A stretch of 64,000 bases of DNA from the NCBI RefSeq assembly GCF_011605345.1, contig NZ_JAAOXM010000001.1, forward strand, positions 1,426,001 through 1,490,000, read 5' to 3'. Positions 9,050-17,230 of the stretch are shown here, one piece after another. Under the pieces are notes generated by a model. It had not been told where the DNA came from and did no database searches. It worked only from the letters and a program-made list of their open reading frames with translations. Source of the stretch: Burkholderia sp. D-99 (GTDB lineage Bacteria > Pseudomonadota > Gammaproteobacteria > Burkholderiales > Burkholderiaceae). Position 1 is the first letter of the stretch; every line of letters begins with the position of its first letter. The position numbers and the translations under genes were made by a program.

Positions 9050-9996
9050 CTGCCGGCCTCTGCCAGTCGGACAGCACGCTCGCCACTACTCGGCTCGGTG
9101 GCCTTCACCCCGTGCCACTTGGCGCGTTCGAGAATGTTGACCGCCCACTTGTAGTGGGTTGCCGGCTCGCACATCGCATCGTTGTGCTTGAAAACGGCAG
9201 GGGCCACGTCGTTGACGATCAAGCTGGCGCAGTTGAGGTCGTCGAGGCTCACGCGCAGCGTCTCCTGGATGACGCTGATCTGACTCGGGTGAATGGCCGT
9301 CTTCCCGACGAGGCCATGCGCGATGTCCAGCTCCAGCTCCTCCTTCAGGAGATGGGGAGCAGCGAGCTGCTCGAAGACGGGGGCTGTCATGGCAAAGCCC
9401 TGAGCCCCCATGATCCCGGCAAGCATCGAGATCACATAGCTCATGGGCGTGTTGTAGAGCGTGGTGGCCGGATTGCGCCGCAAACCAAGACAACCCATGA
9501 GGTCGTTTCCGCCGATCCGCAGCGCGATGATGCGCTGGTTCAGGTTGGCCTTCAGGGCCTGGCCAAGCTCCACCATGGCGCCCGGATCATAAACGTCGGC
9601 CGTTTCCAGTGTCGGCATGAGGTACAGGTTCGGCCGACTAACCGCGGACTCCCACGACGGGAGTGATCGCAGGGTCAACTTGGGTACGACGAACCCATCG
9701 ACGTGCTTCATCAGGGGCCAGTCATTCAGCACCGCTGCCATCGTCGCGTCACGCGGCCGAACGAAAAGCAGCGGACCCTGTTCAACGCGCCCCCCCTTGG
9801 CCTCGACATCCATCAGGAGTGCCTGCAGGTTCGCCAGCGCGCTTTCGACGTCGATTGCCGCCACCGCGTCTTCCAGGCATATCACCAGCGAGCGCAGATC
9901 GGGTATCTTGGTGCCGAAAACCACCTGGAGAATGTCGCTGCGGGTTGCCGGCATGTACAGAGTCGCTCCGAGGGCGAACGGAGAAATCACTTTCAT
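9046..9996 (-). CDS. HpcH/HpaI aldolase / citrate lyase beta-like protein of the Ter biosynthetic module
   Basis: 316 aa TIM-barrel protein. It has LYMPATRSDILQVVFG at the N-terminus, LVICLEDAVAAIDVESALAN (metal-binding Glu-Asp), GPLLFVRPRDA, DGFVVPKLTL, LMPTLETADVYDP and IIALRIGGNDLMG. These are the segments of CitE/HpcH lyases that act on CoA or ketoacid substrates through Mg2+-enolates. The start codon overlaps the stop of the StiP-like gene (ATGA). In Ter systems described by Anantharaman, Iyer and Aravind, such an aldolase belongs to a predicted pathway for a nucleoside-like metabolite. Its true substrate is unknown. Confidence 0.9.
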   Translation of the reverse strand: MKVISPFALGATLYMPATRSDILQVVFGTKIPDLRSLVICLEDAVAAIDVESALANLQALLMDVEAKGGRVEQGPLLFVRPRDATMAAVLNDWPLMKHVDGFVVPKLTLRSLPSWESAVSRPNLYLMPTLETADVYDPGAMVELGQALKANLNQRIIALRIGGNDLMGCLGLRRNPATTLYNTPMSYVISMLAGIMGAQGFAMTAPVFEQLAAPHLLKEELELDIAHGLVGKTAIHPSQISVIQETLRVSLDDLNCASLIVNDVAPAVFKHNDAMCEPATHYKWAVNILERAKWHGVKATEPSSGERAVRLAEAGR

Positions 9997-11090
9997 CAGT
10001 TCGCACTCCGGATGATAGTTACCGCGCGGTACGGGCCCAAGTCGCCGCCCGATTCCTCTACCGTCGTGCCCGCACGCTCGGCGAGATGCAACAGCAGCTG
10101 CACGTCGCTGTCATTACGGTCAAGTACCAGTACGCGGTCCGGCACGCGGCGCAGAACCGCTCGGGTTGCCTCGGCGATACCCGGCTTCACACGGTTCAGG
10201 TTGCTGATGCCAAAGCGGGTTGCCAGGGCGGACACCACTTCATCTGCGAACGCCTGGAGCTTCAGCCGCTGATCATTGGTCCATGGAACAGCAGGTTGAG
10301 CCTCCCCCAGTGCCCGACGTTCAGCGTCGATCTTGTCGATGAACTCACGAGTGACATCGTGCTCATGCAGGTGTTCGTACACCATGCAACCATGCAGCCC
10401 CCCGTGAGCCGGCCAGATGGAACGGGAGACCAGGCCGGACACGGTTGCACCGAGGATGCCGGACGGAATGACCCAGTCCGCTGCAGAGGCAGCCAGCCAG
10501 GCGCGGCCGCAAGGGTCCGCCAAAACAACGAGACGAGGACCTTCAGGGAAGCGTTTGTCGTCGCCAAGGGACCTCTCGAGTTCACCGGAGATTGCGCCTT
10601 TCCCGGTCCAGCCATCCACGAAGACGATGTTTTCGGCACCGTGCAACTGGATGACAGCTTCCAGAGCAACCATGTCGATCCCGCGATCACGAATGATGCT
10701 GATTCCGTAGTGGCAGGCGTCGCAGCCCATCTCCACAAGTGCCCGCCTCAGCAGGACCCCGAGGGGCAGACCTGCTCGAACAAAGGAGACCAGGGCGATG
10801 GTCGGCCCGGCGTAAGCGGCACACAACGCCATGGCCAAGGACTGCACGTCTGAAGCCATACGGGCGCCGTTCTGCACAAGGGCACGGGCGTAGAGACCCT
10901 TGTGCACGTCGGCAGGAGCCTGCTCTGGGCTGATCATTTCTGAGTAGTGCTTCTGATTCGTCTGGATCAGACGCTCCTTCTCTTCAGCGTGGGTGAAGAT
11001 CATCTGCACGGGCTGCAGAAGGAAATGCACATCGTCAGGGGCGTAGCTGCCGCTGCCGACGGTGCTCAGCGTCGCGAGGAGATTACCCAT
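9996..11090 (-). CDS. StiP-family protein: PRTase-like domain with PELOTA-type RNA-binding domain
   Basis: 364 aa. Residues about 30-260 resemble the phosphoribosyltransferase-like StiP domain: FTHAEEKERLIQ, LVSFVRAGLPLGVLL, HYGISIIRDRGIDMVAL and the PRPP-loop-like ENIVFVDGWTGKGA (about 153-166). The C-terminal part (RFGISNLNRVKPGIAEATRA to YRAVTIIRS) fits the PELOTA-type RNA-binding module fused in this family. Databases label it 'cysteine protease StiP', but the visible motif is PRTase-like. It overlaps the HAD gene upstream by 8 bp and the aldolase by 1 bp. Confidence 0.85.
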   Translation of the reverse strand: MGNLLATLSTVGSGSYAPDDVHFLLQPVQMIFTHAEEKERLIQTNQKHYSEMISPEQAPADVHKGLYARALVQNGARMASDVQSLAMALCAAYAGPTIALVSFVRAGLPLGVLLRRALVEMGCDACHYGISIIRDRGIDMVALEAVIQLHGAENIVFVDGWTGKGAISGELERSLGDDKRFPEGPRLVVLADPCGRAWLAASAADWVIPSGILGATVSGLVSRSIWPAHGGLHGCMVYEHLHEHDVTREFIDKIDAERRALGEAQPAVPWTNDQRLKLQAFADEVVSALATRFGISNLNRVKPGIAEATRAVLRRVPDRVLVLDRNDSDVQLLLHLAERAGTTVEESGGDLGPYRAVTIIRSAN

Positions 11091-11841
11091 GGATCAGCCC
11101 CTCCACTACTTTCGCCAGTTGGCTGCGCGCCGGCGTCGACCATATGTGGCAGAGGTCCATATACCCCAGGTCGGAGATGCTGTCGCCGAAGCCCAGGACC
11201 GGCCGCTCGCCATGAACTTCACGGTCGCGGCACAACCATTCTTGAACGGCCAAGCGCTTGGCCAGCCCATTTGGCAGGAAGGCGAGGTTGTTGCCGTTGG
11301 CGTGGATATGCATGTCTTCCAGCATGCCCCGGGACTGAACTTCGGCCAGCACCTCGGCAAGCACGGCGTCATCGGACTCGTTGTGTTTGGTCACCACGTA
11401 GTGGCGCAGACATTCCTCCTCCACAACCCAACCGCGGACGGAGTAGCCCAGTTCCCTGCCGATCTGCAGTGTGGCCTCGCTCAGTGCCGGCAGTCGGTCC
11501 TGAAAGGCCCGGAGAGACTCGGCCATCTGTCCGTGCCAGGTCTGGTCGATTGATCCGTCAGGGCGGAGCATGACGCCCCCATGTGCGCAGATTGCACCTT
11601 CGACGAAGGGGAGCATGACGCGGCGGTAGGCTTCCACACTGCGCGCGGTAACCGGAACGACATCGGCCGTGGCCAGCAACCAGTTGATGAACGCGTGCTG
11701 GACCGGGCTCATGTAGCCGTTGGGCTGACCATGCACGTCCAGGGTGGCGGGAATTCGCGGGGTGCCTTCCGCCATCTTGCGTACGGTCTGGAACAGGGTG
11801 TCGTCGAGGTCGACGAATGCCAGGGGACGATTACTGCTCAT
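11083..11841 (-). CDS. HAD-superfamily phosphatase of the Ter biosynthetic module
   Basis: 252 aa. Motif I is AFVDLDDTLFQ near residue 10, with the nucleophile Asp and acid/base Asp. Motif II is VVPVTARS (Thr). A Lys-containing stretch (LAKRLAVQ) precedes motif IV, LGFGDSISDLGYMD. This is a Cof/sucrose-phosphatase-like HAD arrangement with the cap between motifs II and III. It probably removes a phosphate from a sugar-phosphate or nucleotide-like intermediate made by the neighbouring PRTases, which is an inference from context. It overlaps the neighbours on both sides by 8-11 bp. Confidence 0.9.
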   Translation of the reverse strand: MSSNRPLAFVDLDDTLFQTVRKMAEGTPRIPATLDVHGQPNGYMSPVQHAFINWLLATADVVPVTARSVEAYRRVMLPFVEGAICAHGGVMLRPDGSIDQTWHGQMAESLRAFQDRLPALSEATLQIGRELGYSVRGWVVEEECLRHYVVTKHNESDDAVLAEVLAEVQSRGMLEDMHIHANGNNLAFLPNGLAKRLAVQEWLCRDREVHGERPVLGFGDSISDLGYMDLCHIWSTPARSQLAKVVEGLIHG

Positions 11842-12958
11842 CCGAAATCACCTCGGCTTTCAGTGCCTCGACCAGTTCTACAGGAAGTGCCTGTGCAGGG
11901 GTTTCGGTGCAGATCAGGACCCGGTCGAACTGGCCGGGTTTCACGTTGTAGAGGAAGTTCGGGATGCCGAGGCCGTAGTTGTCGGAAAACGACAGCGCGT
12001 GCTCGATGGCGAGTCCTAGCGCGATGGGGGACCGCGTGGTAGCGCTGAAGCGGACATCCGCGCCAGTCCGCTCCAGGCGTTCCGCCAGCAGGAATGGCCG
12101 CCAGACGAACTCACCGGTACCTACCACAATCACTTTCTCGCCGGGCTGGACCCGAATGTCCGGTGCGAGTGTGTCGTCGACACGGCGAATGCCCAGACGC
12201 CCCCAGTCATTGCGGGGCGAGAGCGGCCATTCACCCATGAAAATGGCACCGACGTCCGGCATATCCGGTAGTGGCACGGACGGATCCTCGTGGAACTGGT
12301 ACGAGCCCTTCACCAGCGATACGGCGGTGGCCGACTCCCCAATGGCTTTACGAACGGCACCCGCAGACCAGTCCGTCAGGACGCAAGCGACCACACGCTC
12401 GACGTTGCTCAGGCCCGCCTCGACCAGTGCGCGGTGCAGGTTCACGAAGGTCTTGCCAGTGGAGGCCTCATCGTCCACCAGAACCAGCGATCGGGCCTGA
12501 AGCACCAGATCGCGAACCTCGGGATCGACCGGCAGGTGAAGCAGATGATCGCTGGCATGGCTGTGCTCTTCCTCGAATCGAGCGAAGAGGTCAGTACCCA
12601 AGGGATGACGGGTACTGGTGAGGTACACGCTGTCCGGACGGGCTGCACTGTAGGCACGGTGCACGCCTGCACCGAGGCCCACTGCGGTTTCGGCCATGCC
12701 GATCACCAGCACCGGCCCGGGCAGGTCCGCCGGAATTTCGGCGGCGAGGCTCTCGAAGCTGGCAGCCATGATCGAGGGGCGCACCGGTATATGGCGACCC
12801 AGGACCTTCGATACGAAGAGGAATGCTCGCTTGGGATTCCGGCGCTCTGCGAAACCGAACAGATTCGCCGGGGGTAGAACGGCGGTGTCGACCTTGATCT
12901 CGAGCAGTCCCCGCTTGAGTTTAGCGCGCAGGGTTGTTGGTACTGGGTTGCTTTCCAT
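11831..12958 (-). CDS. Phosphoribosyltransferase with C-terminal TRSP domain (Ter module)
   Basis: 375 aa. The PRTase half has VLVIGMAETAVGLGAGVH, a flexible TSTRHPLG loop and the PRPP-binding motif SLVLVDDEASTGKTFVN (about 157-173). The C-terminal half contains KVIVVGTGEFVWRPFLLA and the TRSP signature (ATTRSPIALG, around residue 305-314). This matches the PRTase_2-TRSP protein of Ter-linked operons, predicted to make a ribosylated or nucleoside-like compound. ATG 12958 follows the protease-fusion gene by 71 bp. The 3' end overlaps the HAD gene by 11 bp. Confidence 0.88.
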   Translation of the reverse strand: MESNPVPTTLRAKLKRGLLEIKVDTAVLPPANLFGFAERRNPKRAFLFVSKVLGRHIPVRPSIMAASFESLAAEIPADLPGPVLVIGMAETAVGLGAGVHRAYSAARPDSVYLTSTRHPLGTDLFARFEEEHSHASDHLLHLPVDPEVRDLVLQARSLVLVDDEASTGKTFVNLHRALVEAGLSNVERVVACVLTDWSAGAVRKAIGESATAVSLVKGSYQFHEDPSVPLPDMPDVGAIFMGEWPLSPRNDWGRLGIRRVDDTLAPDIRVQPGEKVIVVGTGEFVWRPFLLAERLERTGADVRFSATTRSPIALGLAIEHALSFSDNYGLGIPNFLYNVKPGQFDRVLICTETPAQALPVELVEALKAEVISDEQ

Positions 12959-13029
12959 GAACTGCTTCCTAGTTTGATGCGAGATCGAAGACCCAAGGCC
13001 TCTTCCTTGACGTTCAAATCAAAGGGACG

Positions 13030-14169
13030 CTATCGATGACGCGCCGCAATTTTCCATAGTGAGGGTTGGGCTTCGCGGGCCATTTGCGCCGTGGTGAAGG
13101 CTCTCCCTGTCGGAGTGCGGGAGGCAGCAACTCCGCAGGCGCCAAGGAATGCCAGGGCCAGGCCGGCCTTGACCGCGAAGTTCATGTTCTGCGCATCCGG
13201 AATCGTGGAGGTCACCATCCCGACAACGGATCCAGCCGAGTCGAAGAGTGGACTGCCGCTCGATCCGGGCTGAATTGGGGCCGTGAACTGGAGCAGACTG
13301 GCGTCGTTGTGCAGGCCGAACAATGCGGAAACACCACCTTGGGTGACGTGAACTCCCCCGCCGGTCAGGCCAGCAAGGGGGAACCCGATTGCCACAACGG
13401 TTTCGCCGAGATCGCAGCCAACCCCATCCCGGAAAGCGACCGGCTTGAAAGGAGGCGCACCCTGAACGCGGAGGAGCGCCAGGTCATTTCGTTGGTCGAC
13501 GACCACCGGCTCTGCCCGATGCCGTCCGTCGAACGAAGCGATATGGATTTCGCACATGTCCTCGATGACATGCGCGCAAGTGAGAATATGGGTGGCGGTC
13601 ACGGCAAAGCCGGTGCCCGATGCGCCTGTGTCAGTTCGATTCGAATCGGCATGGCTGGAGCGACGACGAGGATGCGCATCGTCGATGCTTAGCCCGATTC
13701 TCCTTCCAAGCGCTGACAGTCCATATGCCGAGCCCTCTGCCAGTGCACGGAACTTCCACCGCTGATTGCGACAGTAGAACTCGCCGATGACGATGGCCGA
13801 TTCGACATACCCGTCGAGATTCAAACTGAACTCAATGTGCGAGTCGACCTGCAGGCGAAGAGACCGCAGTTCGCTCACCGGCCCCGCCGCCGAGAAGGTG
13901 TAAACGACAAGCAGCACCCTTTCGGCGCCGGCCGGGAGCTGGCCAAGATTCAAGTTGCAGCAGATCTTCTCTTGACCACCGCTCCACTGCATCCAGGCCT
14001 GGGAGACCTGGAACAGCGCCGCCTCCCCCTTGGGTTGGCGCTTGTCATCAAGCGGAAGTAGCGCGACAGCGCCATACTCCCCGAATGCCGAAGTATTTCC
14101 GCACTCCAGCGTCCAAGAGCATTGCGCAGCCTTCAAAACTGTATTTGCGCCAAGCGCCAGCACCATCAT
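13030..14169 (-). CDS. TerD-like domain fused to trypsin-like serine protease
   Basis: 379 aa. Residues 1-165 are a diverged TerD domain: LDGYVESAIVIGEFYCRNQR and WKFRALAEGSAYGLSALGRR match the family's C-terminal half. After a polar linker (about 166-183), residues 185-330 form a trypsin-like protease. The triad is His200 (THILTCAHVIED), Asp229 (QRNDLALLRV) and Ser304 (PGSSGSPLFD). A hydrophobic run follows (KAGLALAFLGACGVAA, about 334-349), possibly membrane-associated. It has an AAGGAG site before tandem ATGs and is the first operon gene. A stress-activated or sensor protease role is inferred. Confidence 0.88.
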   Translation of the reverse strand: MMVLALGANTVLKAAQCSWTLECGNTSAFGEYGAVALLPLDDKRQPKGEAALFQVSQAWMQWSGGQEKICCNLNLGQLPAGAERVLLVVYTFSAAGPVSELRSLRLQVDSHIEFSLNLDGYVESAIVIGEFYCRNQRWKFRALAEGSAYGLSALGRRIGLSIDDAHPRRRSSHADSNRTDTGASGTGFAVTATHILTCAHVIEDMCEIHIASFDGRHRAEPVVVDQRNDLALLRVQGAPPFKPVAFRDGVGCDLGETVVAIGFPLAGLTGGGVHVTQGGVSALFGLHNDASLLQFTAPIQPGSSGSPLFDSAGSVVGMVTSTIPDAQNMNFAVKAGLALAFLGACGVAASRTPTGRAFTTAQMAREAQPSLWKIAARHR

Positions 14170-14300
14170 CCCTACTTCGCTCCTTGAATCAAGAACCTTT
14201 CAAAGGGAAGCGAAATAGTATCAAACTTGAAAGATATTTGAATGGAAGCTTTCTGCCGTCGCTGAAATATCGAAAGCTATTTGAATATTGCCTTTCGACC
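14170..14300 (-). promoter_or_regulatory. Ter operon promoter region with two 15-bp direct repeats
   Basis: The region upstream of the first ter gene is AT-rich. GAAAGATATTTGAAT (14229-14243) and GAAAGCTATTTGAAT (14272-14286) differ by one base and are 43 bp apart, about four helical turns. A GATACTAT stretch on the minus strand near 14213-14220 could be a -10 element. The repeats look like activator or repressor sites; no regulator gene in the window is an obvious partner. Confidence 0.5.
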
Positions 14301-15606
14301 GACCCTGTGATGGTAATGGCTCTCGCCCCGACATTCGGCCTCCAGGTACTCGCCGGTTCAGGTAGGCCCAGCCTGCGCGCGGCGAAGATGCCAGGCAGGT
14401 TGATATGCGCGTAGCGGGGGTAGCCGATCCCGTCAGAATGGTTAGAGTTGGTTTCCAACTGTTGACGAACGCCTGCCGTCGCCCCGGGCCTGGGCGTTAG
14501 CCAGGTCATCGCATTTGAAGTGAACTGGGGCTTTCAGAGCGAGTTCCACCGCGGCCGAATTATTCTCGAGGGTCTGATGAAGCCCCTGCTTTCGGCGGCC
14601 AACGAACGCTGCCGGGCGTCCTGCTTCGCAAATCATGGCGATCGATCGATCGCTGCCTGCCATGTAGAGCATGACCAGTGCCACCGGCCGAGCGGAGCCG
14701 GCACGGGTAGGCTTGGAGGCAAGCGTCGAAGTTGACCTCACGGGAATCGGAGTTGGCGAAGCAACGGAACGGGGCAGCCTCAGCACTGAATCTCGACGCG
14801 GCGTACCGCGACGGATGAAGCCGTCAACTGGCTCGGCTTTCACAATGCTCGCCGGCTGCGTTCGAGATTGAACGACTTGGCTCGATGACGTTCGAGAAAA
14901 ACCGGGCCGCCGTTCAACAAGGGAAAGCCGTCTGGTTTCCTCGGCCATGGGATTCATGGAACAGGGGCGAGGTCAGTCAGCCACTGCGACGCGCTTACGT
15001 CCTGCGTGGCAAACTGAAACGGCCCAGGCTCAACCGCAAACCGGCATGGAGGCAAAGGCTTGGGAGCAATGGTCGGGGCACGGTTCGCTGCCCTACGATG
15101 GTCCGCCCGCCGTCTGCGAGGCTACGGCACGGAATTCCGGCCCACTGCCGACATCTGCTCAATATCAGAATCGTTCAAGGCATCGACAGCACAGCAAAGG
15201 TCATCAAGCGTCAGGTTTCACGGCTGCCGCGGCGAGGGATATACCTTTTCCTTGAGATCCACGCCGAGCCCCCTGGTGGGACTCAATGGACCGATTTCTT
15301 GTCGCGAAGGCTGATGCGCCTCGGAAGAGTGATAGCGTGCCCTTGTACAGGCACTTGAAGCCAGGAAGTGTTGTGGAAGAGCGAAAGAACCAGGTTCTCG
15401 TCGCATTGCCAGAAGGCGCCCACGATCACCGACTCGCCGGCGAACCTGGCGGCTACCGTGATCCTGCCGAGCAGGACGGGCGTGCGCCTCTCAGCGCCAG
15501 CCTTCCGCTTGGGCGGAAAAGTTCTCAAATCACCATCGATAGGCGATAACACATAACGTGTCGAACTAGCCACCTTATGCTTAACGACACAGCACGCCGC
15601 GATACA

Positions 15607-15620
15607 GCGCGCATGAAATC
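15607..15620. repeat. 14-bp direct repeat, right copy (candidate att core)
   Basis: Second copy of GCGCGCATGAAATC (see 3936-3949). It is followed directly by TGGTGGCCCGG, which reads on the minus strand like the CCA-ended 3' part of a tRNA. Confidence 0.45.
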
Positions 15621-15655
15621 TGGTGGCCCGGCGGCAATCGAATACGACCACCAAA
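15621..15655 (-). other. tRNA-3'-end-like fragment (degenerate)
   Basis: The minus strand reads TATTCGATTGC then CGCCGGGCCACCA. It has a T-loop-like TTCGATT, a GC-rich acceptor-like arm and CCA. The T-stem does not pair, one nucleotide is missing relative to a normal tRNA, and there is no 5' half upstream. It is therefore not a tRNA gene. It fits an attachment-site remnant of an element that integrates at a tRNA 3' end. Tandem GTTGCCCCC motifs lie nearby (15690-15710). Confidence 0.35.
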
Positions 15656-15900
15656 CTACCACCAGACAAACACACACCCTCGGATCGGAAATAGTTGCCC
15701 CCAAAGTTGCCCCCATACACCAGCCACTGCAACAGGCGCCGGCTTAAGCAAGACACGCCATCTCGTCCGCATTCGCAGCTGTAATCCTAGGTTGCGCATC
15801 CACAACATCGTGGATGTTCACAAGTACAGCGGCAACTGACGGCAGACTCATGCTCCATGACTAGCCGGTGCTAGCGAGTCGACGTCCCGACTGCGTATCG

Positions 15901-16560
15901 CTACGATCCGACCTTTACCTCTTTTTGGCCAGCCGCCCCCTTCACTTCAACCGCCGACTTTTCGGCGTCATCCAAGAGTACGTCGAGGATCGGGTTAAGC
16001 CAGTCGAGCATGTAGTGTGCGACCACTTTAGGCGGGACACTTGGGTCCAGTTTGAGTGGTTCAGTGGAAGCAAGTGGAACGGGGTATCTACCTCGCCAAA
16101 GGACAACCTCCCCGAGATCTCGGCAGATATTGCGGACGGCACGTCGATCCGATTCATGATGAAGCACCGATTGAAAGCTCGCACCAAATAGATCTGCCGC
16201 TTCGGCTAGAGCAAGCAGGTTGTGTCCACTCGAAGTTGGGACGCCGACTGCTCTTAATTCAGCATGTATTGCCTCCCCCATCCCATCCATCGCGACACGC
16301 ACTTCGATCTTCGACGGAACATGTTCTACGATCCATGCCTTCAGAGCTGTCTCAAGAGCAAGTCCGTAAAGCAGCTTCGACGTCTCGAGAATTTCGAATG
16401 CTTCGGCGAAATTCGACGAACGCCCCTTAACTTCAGCCTCGTTCACAAGCGCTCGCGCAAACTCATCCCACAAGACATTTGCTGATCGACGCAAGGCGCG
16501 CGCATGTGTCCGCCATGCTATTGGATCCCGTGATTTTTCGATGAATTCAGTTGCCAACAT
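15901..16560 (-). CDS. Hypothetical protein with possible HEPN-like helical segment
   Basis: 219 aa from ATG 16560; a TTG three codons earlier is also possible. It is mostly helical and acidic. EILETSKLLYGLALETALKA, ending in WIVEH, resembles the helical core of HEPN-type proteins, but the diagnostic R-x4-6-H motif is not evident. GHNLLALAEAADLF follows. It lies just upstream (by coordinate) of an Arc-like repressor gene on the same strand, 47 bp apart, so the pair may be co-transcribed. Function unknown; an accessory or defence role is speculative. Confidence 0.65.
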   Translation of the reverse strand: MLATEFIEKSRDPIAWRTHARALRRSANVLWDEFARALVNEAEVKGRSSNFAEAFEILETSKLLYGLALETALKAWIVEHVPSKIEVRVAMDGMGEAIHAELRAVGVPTSSGHNLLALAEAADLFGASFQSVLHHESDRRAVRNICRDLGEVVLWRGRYPVPLASTEPLKLDPSVPPKVVAHYMLDWLNPILDVLLDDAEKSAVEVKGAAGQKEVKVGS

Positions 16561-16607
16561 AAGAATCAACCTGAAATTGGTGCTCGATGTCGGAATGAAA
16601 TGTCAGA

Positions 16608-17129
16608 CTATCTCGTGCCTCGACCAATCGACGAATAACCCGGACCTGCAGGCAACGCCAGACCCAACTGACTGATTTGTCGCGCAATCGCATCTCGATG
16701 CCGCATCGCCTCGGCAAGTCGCTCTGCGTCGATGCTTCGGTCTGCATTCAAGTGTCGCAGCAATTCACTTAGCTGCTCGTTGGCCGCAATAAGCAGTTGA
16801 TGCAAAGCAACCGTCCGATATCGCTCAGCCGCCGCCAAAGCCTCTGCCGTCTGGCGAAAACTCTGCGACTGGATGCCAAGTACAACCAGACGGACGGCAA
16901 CCTCTTCGAAAGACTCACCCCCCCCCGTCATAGCAGCCTCGACAATCTGCCGGAGCCCCGTGGGCACCTCGGGCGGCGGTCCAACGCTGCCTTCCAGGCG
17001 ATCGACGATTTCTTGATTGAGACTACGCCCAGACACATCCGCACTAGCCTGCAGTTTCTGTCGCAGCTCGCCCGGCATACGCAACGGATAGGCCAGAGCT
17101 TGCTTCACACCCGCTTTTTCGCCCTTCAT
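16608..17129 (-). CDS. Arc-family ribbon-helix-helix DNA-binding protein
   Basis: 173 aa. The N-terminal Arc domain reads ALAYPLRMPGELRQKLQASA then GRSLNQEIVDRLE, matching the beta-strand plus two-helix pattern of phage Arc repressors. Residues 60-170 form an Ala/Glu-rich helical tail, perhaps for oligomerisation. ATG 17129 is preceded by a G-rich site. It is divergent from a 55-aa Arc-like gene at 17231; the shared region holds repeated operator half-sites. Confidence 0.85.
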   Translation of the reverse strand: MKGEKAGVKQALAYPLRMPGELRQKLQASADVSGRSLNQEIVDRLEGSVGPPPEVPTGLRQIVEAAMTGGGESFEEVAVRLVVLGIQSQSFRQTAEALAAAERYRTVALHQLLIAANEQLSELLRHLNADRSIDAERLAEAMRHRDAIARQISQLGLALPAGPGYSSIGRGTR

Positions 17130-17137
17130 ACCCCCCC

Positions 17138-17205
17138 TTGACTAAATCTATGCGATATGACGATACTATCACCAACACACTAGCATAGATTCTATAATGA
17201 ATCTA
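17138..17205. promoter_or_regulatory. Divergent promoter with Arc-type operator array
   Basis: A perfect 7-bp inverted repeat, TAGATTC / GAATCTA, flanks a TATAAT hexamer at 17193-17198. The arms are 17186-17192 and 17199-17205. A further half-site, AATCTATGC (17145-17153), is the exact reverse complement of GCATAGATT (17183-17191). A TTGACT at 17138 with GATACT 18 bp downstream is a second possible promoter. Three AATCTA half-sites between two Arc-type genes fit a ribbon-helix-helix repressor blocking its own and the divergent promoter. Confidence 0.7.
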
Positions 17206-17230
17206 TCTGTGGATATCTGGAAGAGGAAAT

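Larger units (their letters stand above)
14301..15900. other. 1.6-kb stretch without a convincing gene; broken minus-strand frames
   Basis: Two minus-strand frames are open: 14442-14957 (171 aa, MNPMAEETRRLSLVERRPG) and 15283-15756 (157 aa, start MSCLSRRLLQWL). Neither matches a family I know. The ATG at 14957 overlaps, as ATGA, the stop of an upstream frame that reads QFATQDVSASQWLTDLAPVP. That suggests a once-coupled gene pair. The upstream frame is interrupted by TAG and TGA codons at about 15112 and 15210. I read this as decayed coding DNA, possibly the former upstream part of the ter operon or an old integrase region. The 171-aa frame may still be real. Confidence 0.4.

Noticed and set aside
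15621..15655. Possible tRNA gene
   Set aside because: Only a 3'-end-like piece; no 5' half or cloverleaf upstream, and the T-stem does not pair.
15283..15756. 157-aa minus-strand frame as a gene
   Set aside because: No family similarity; it spans the candidate att region and tandem GTTGCCCCC motifs.
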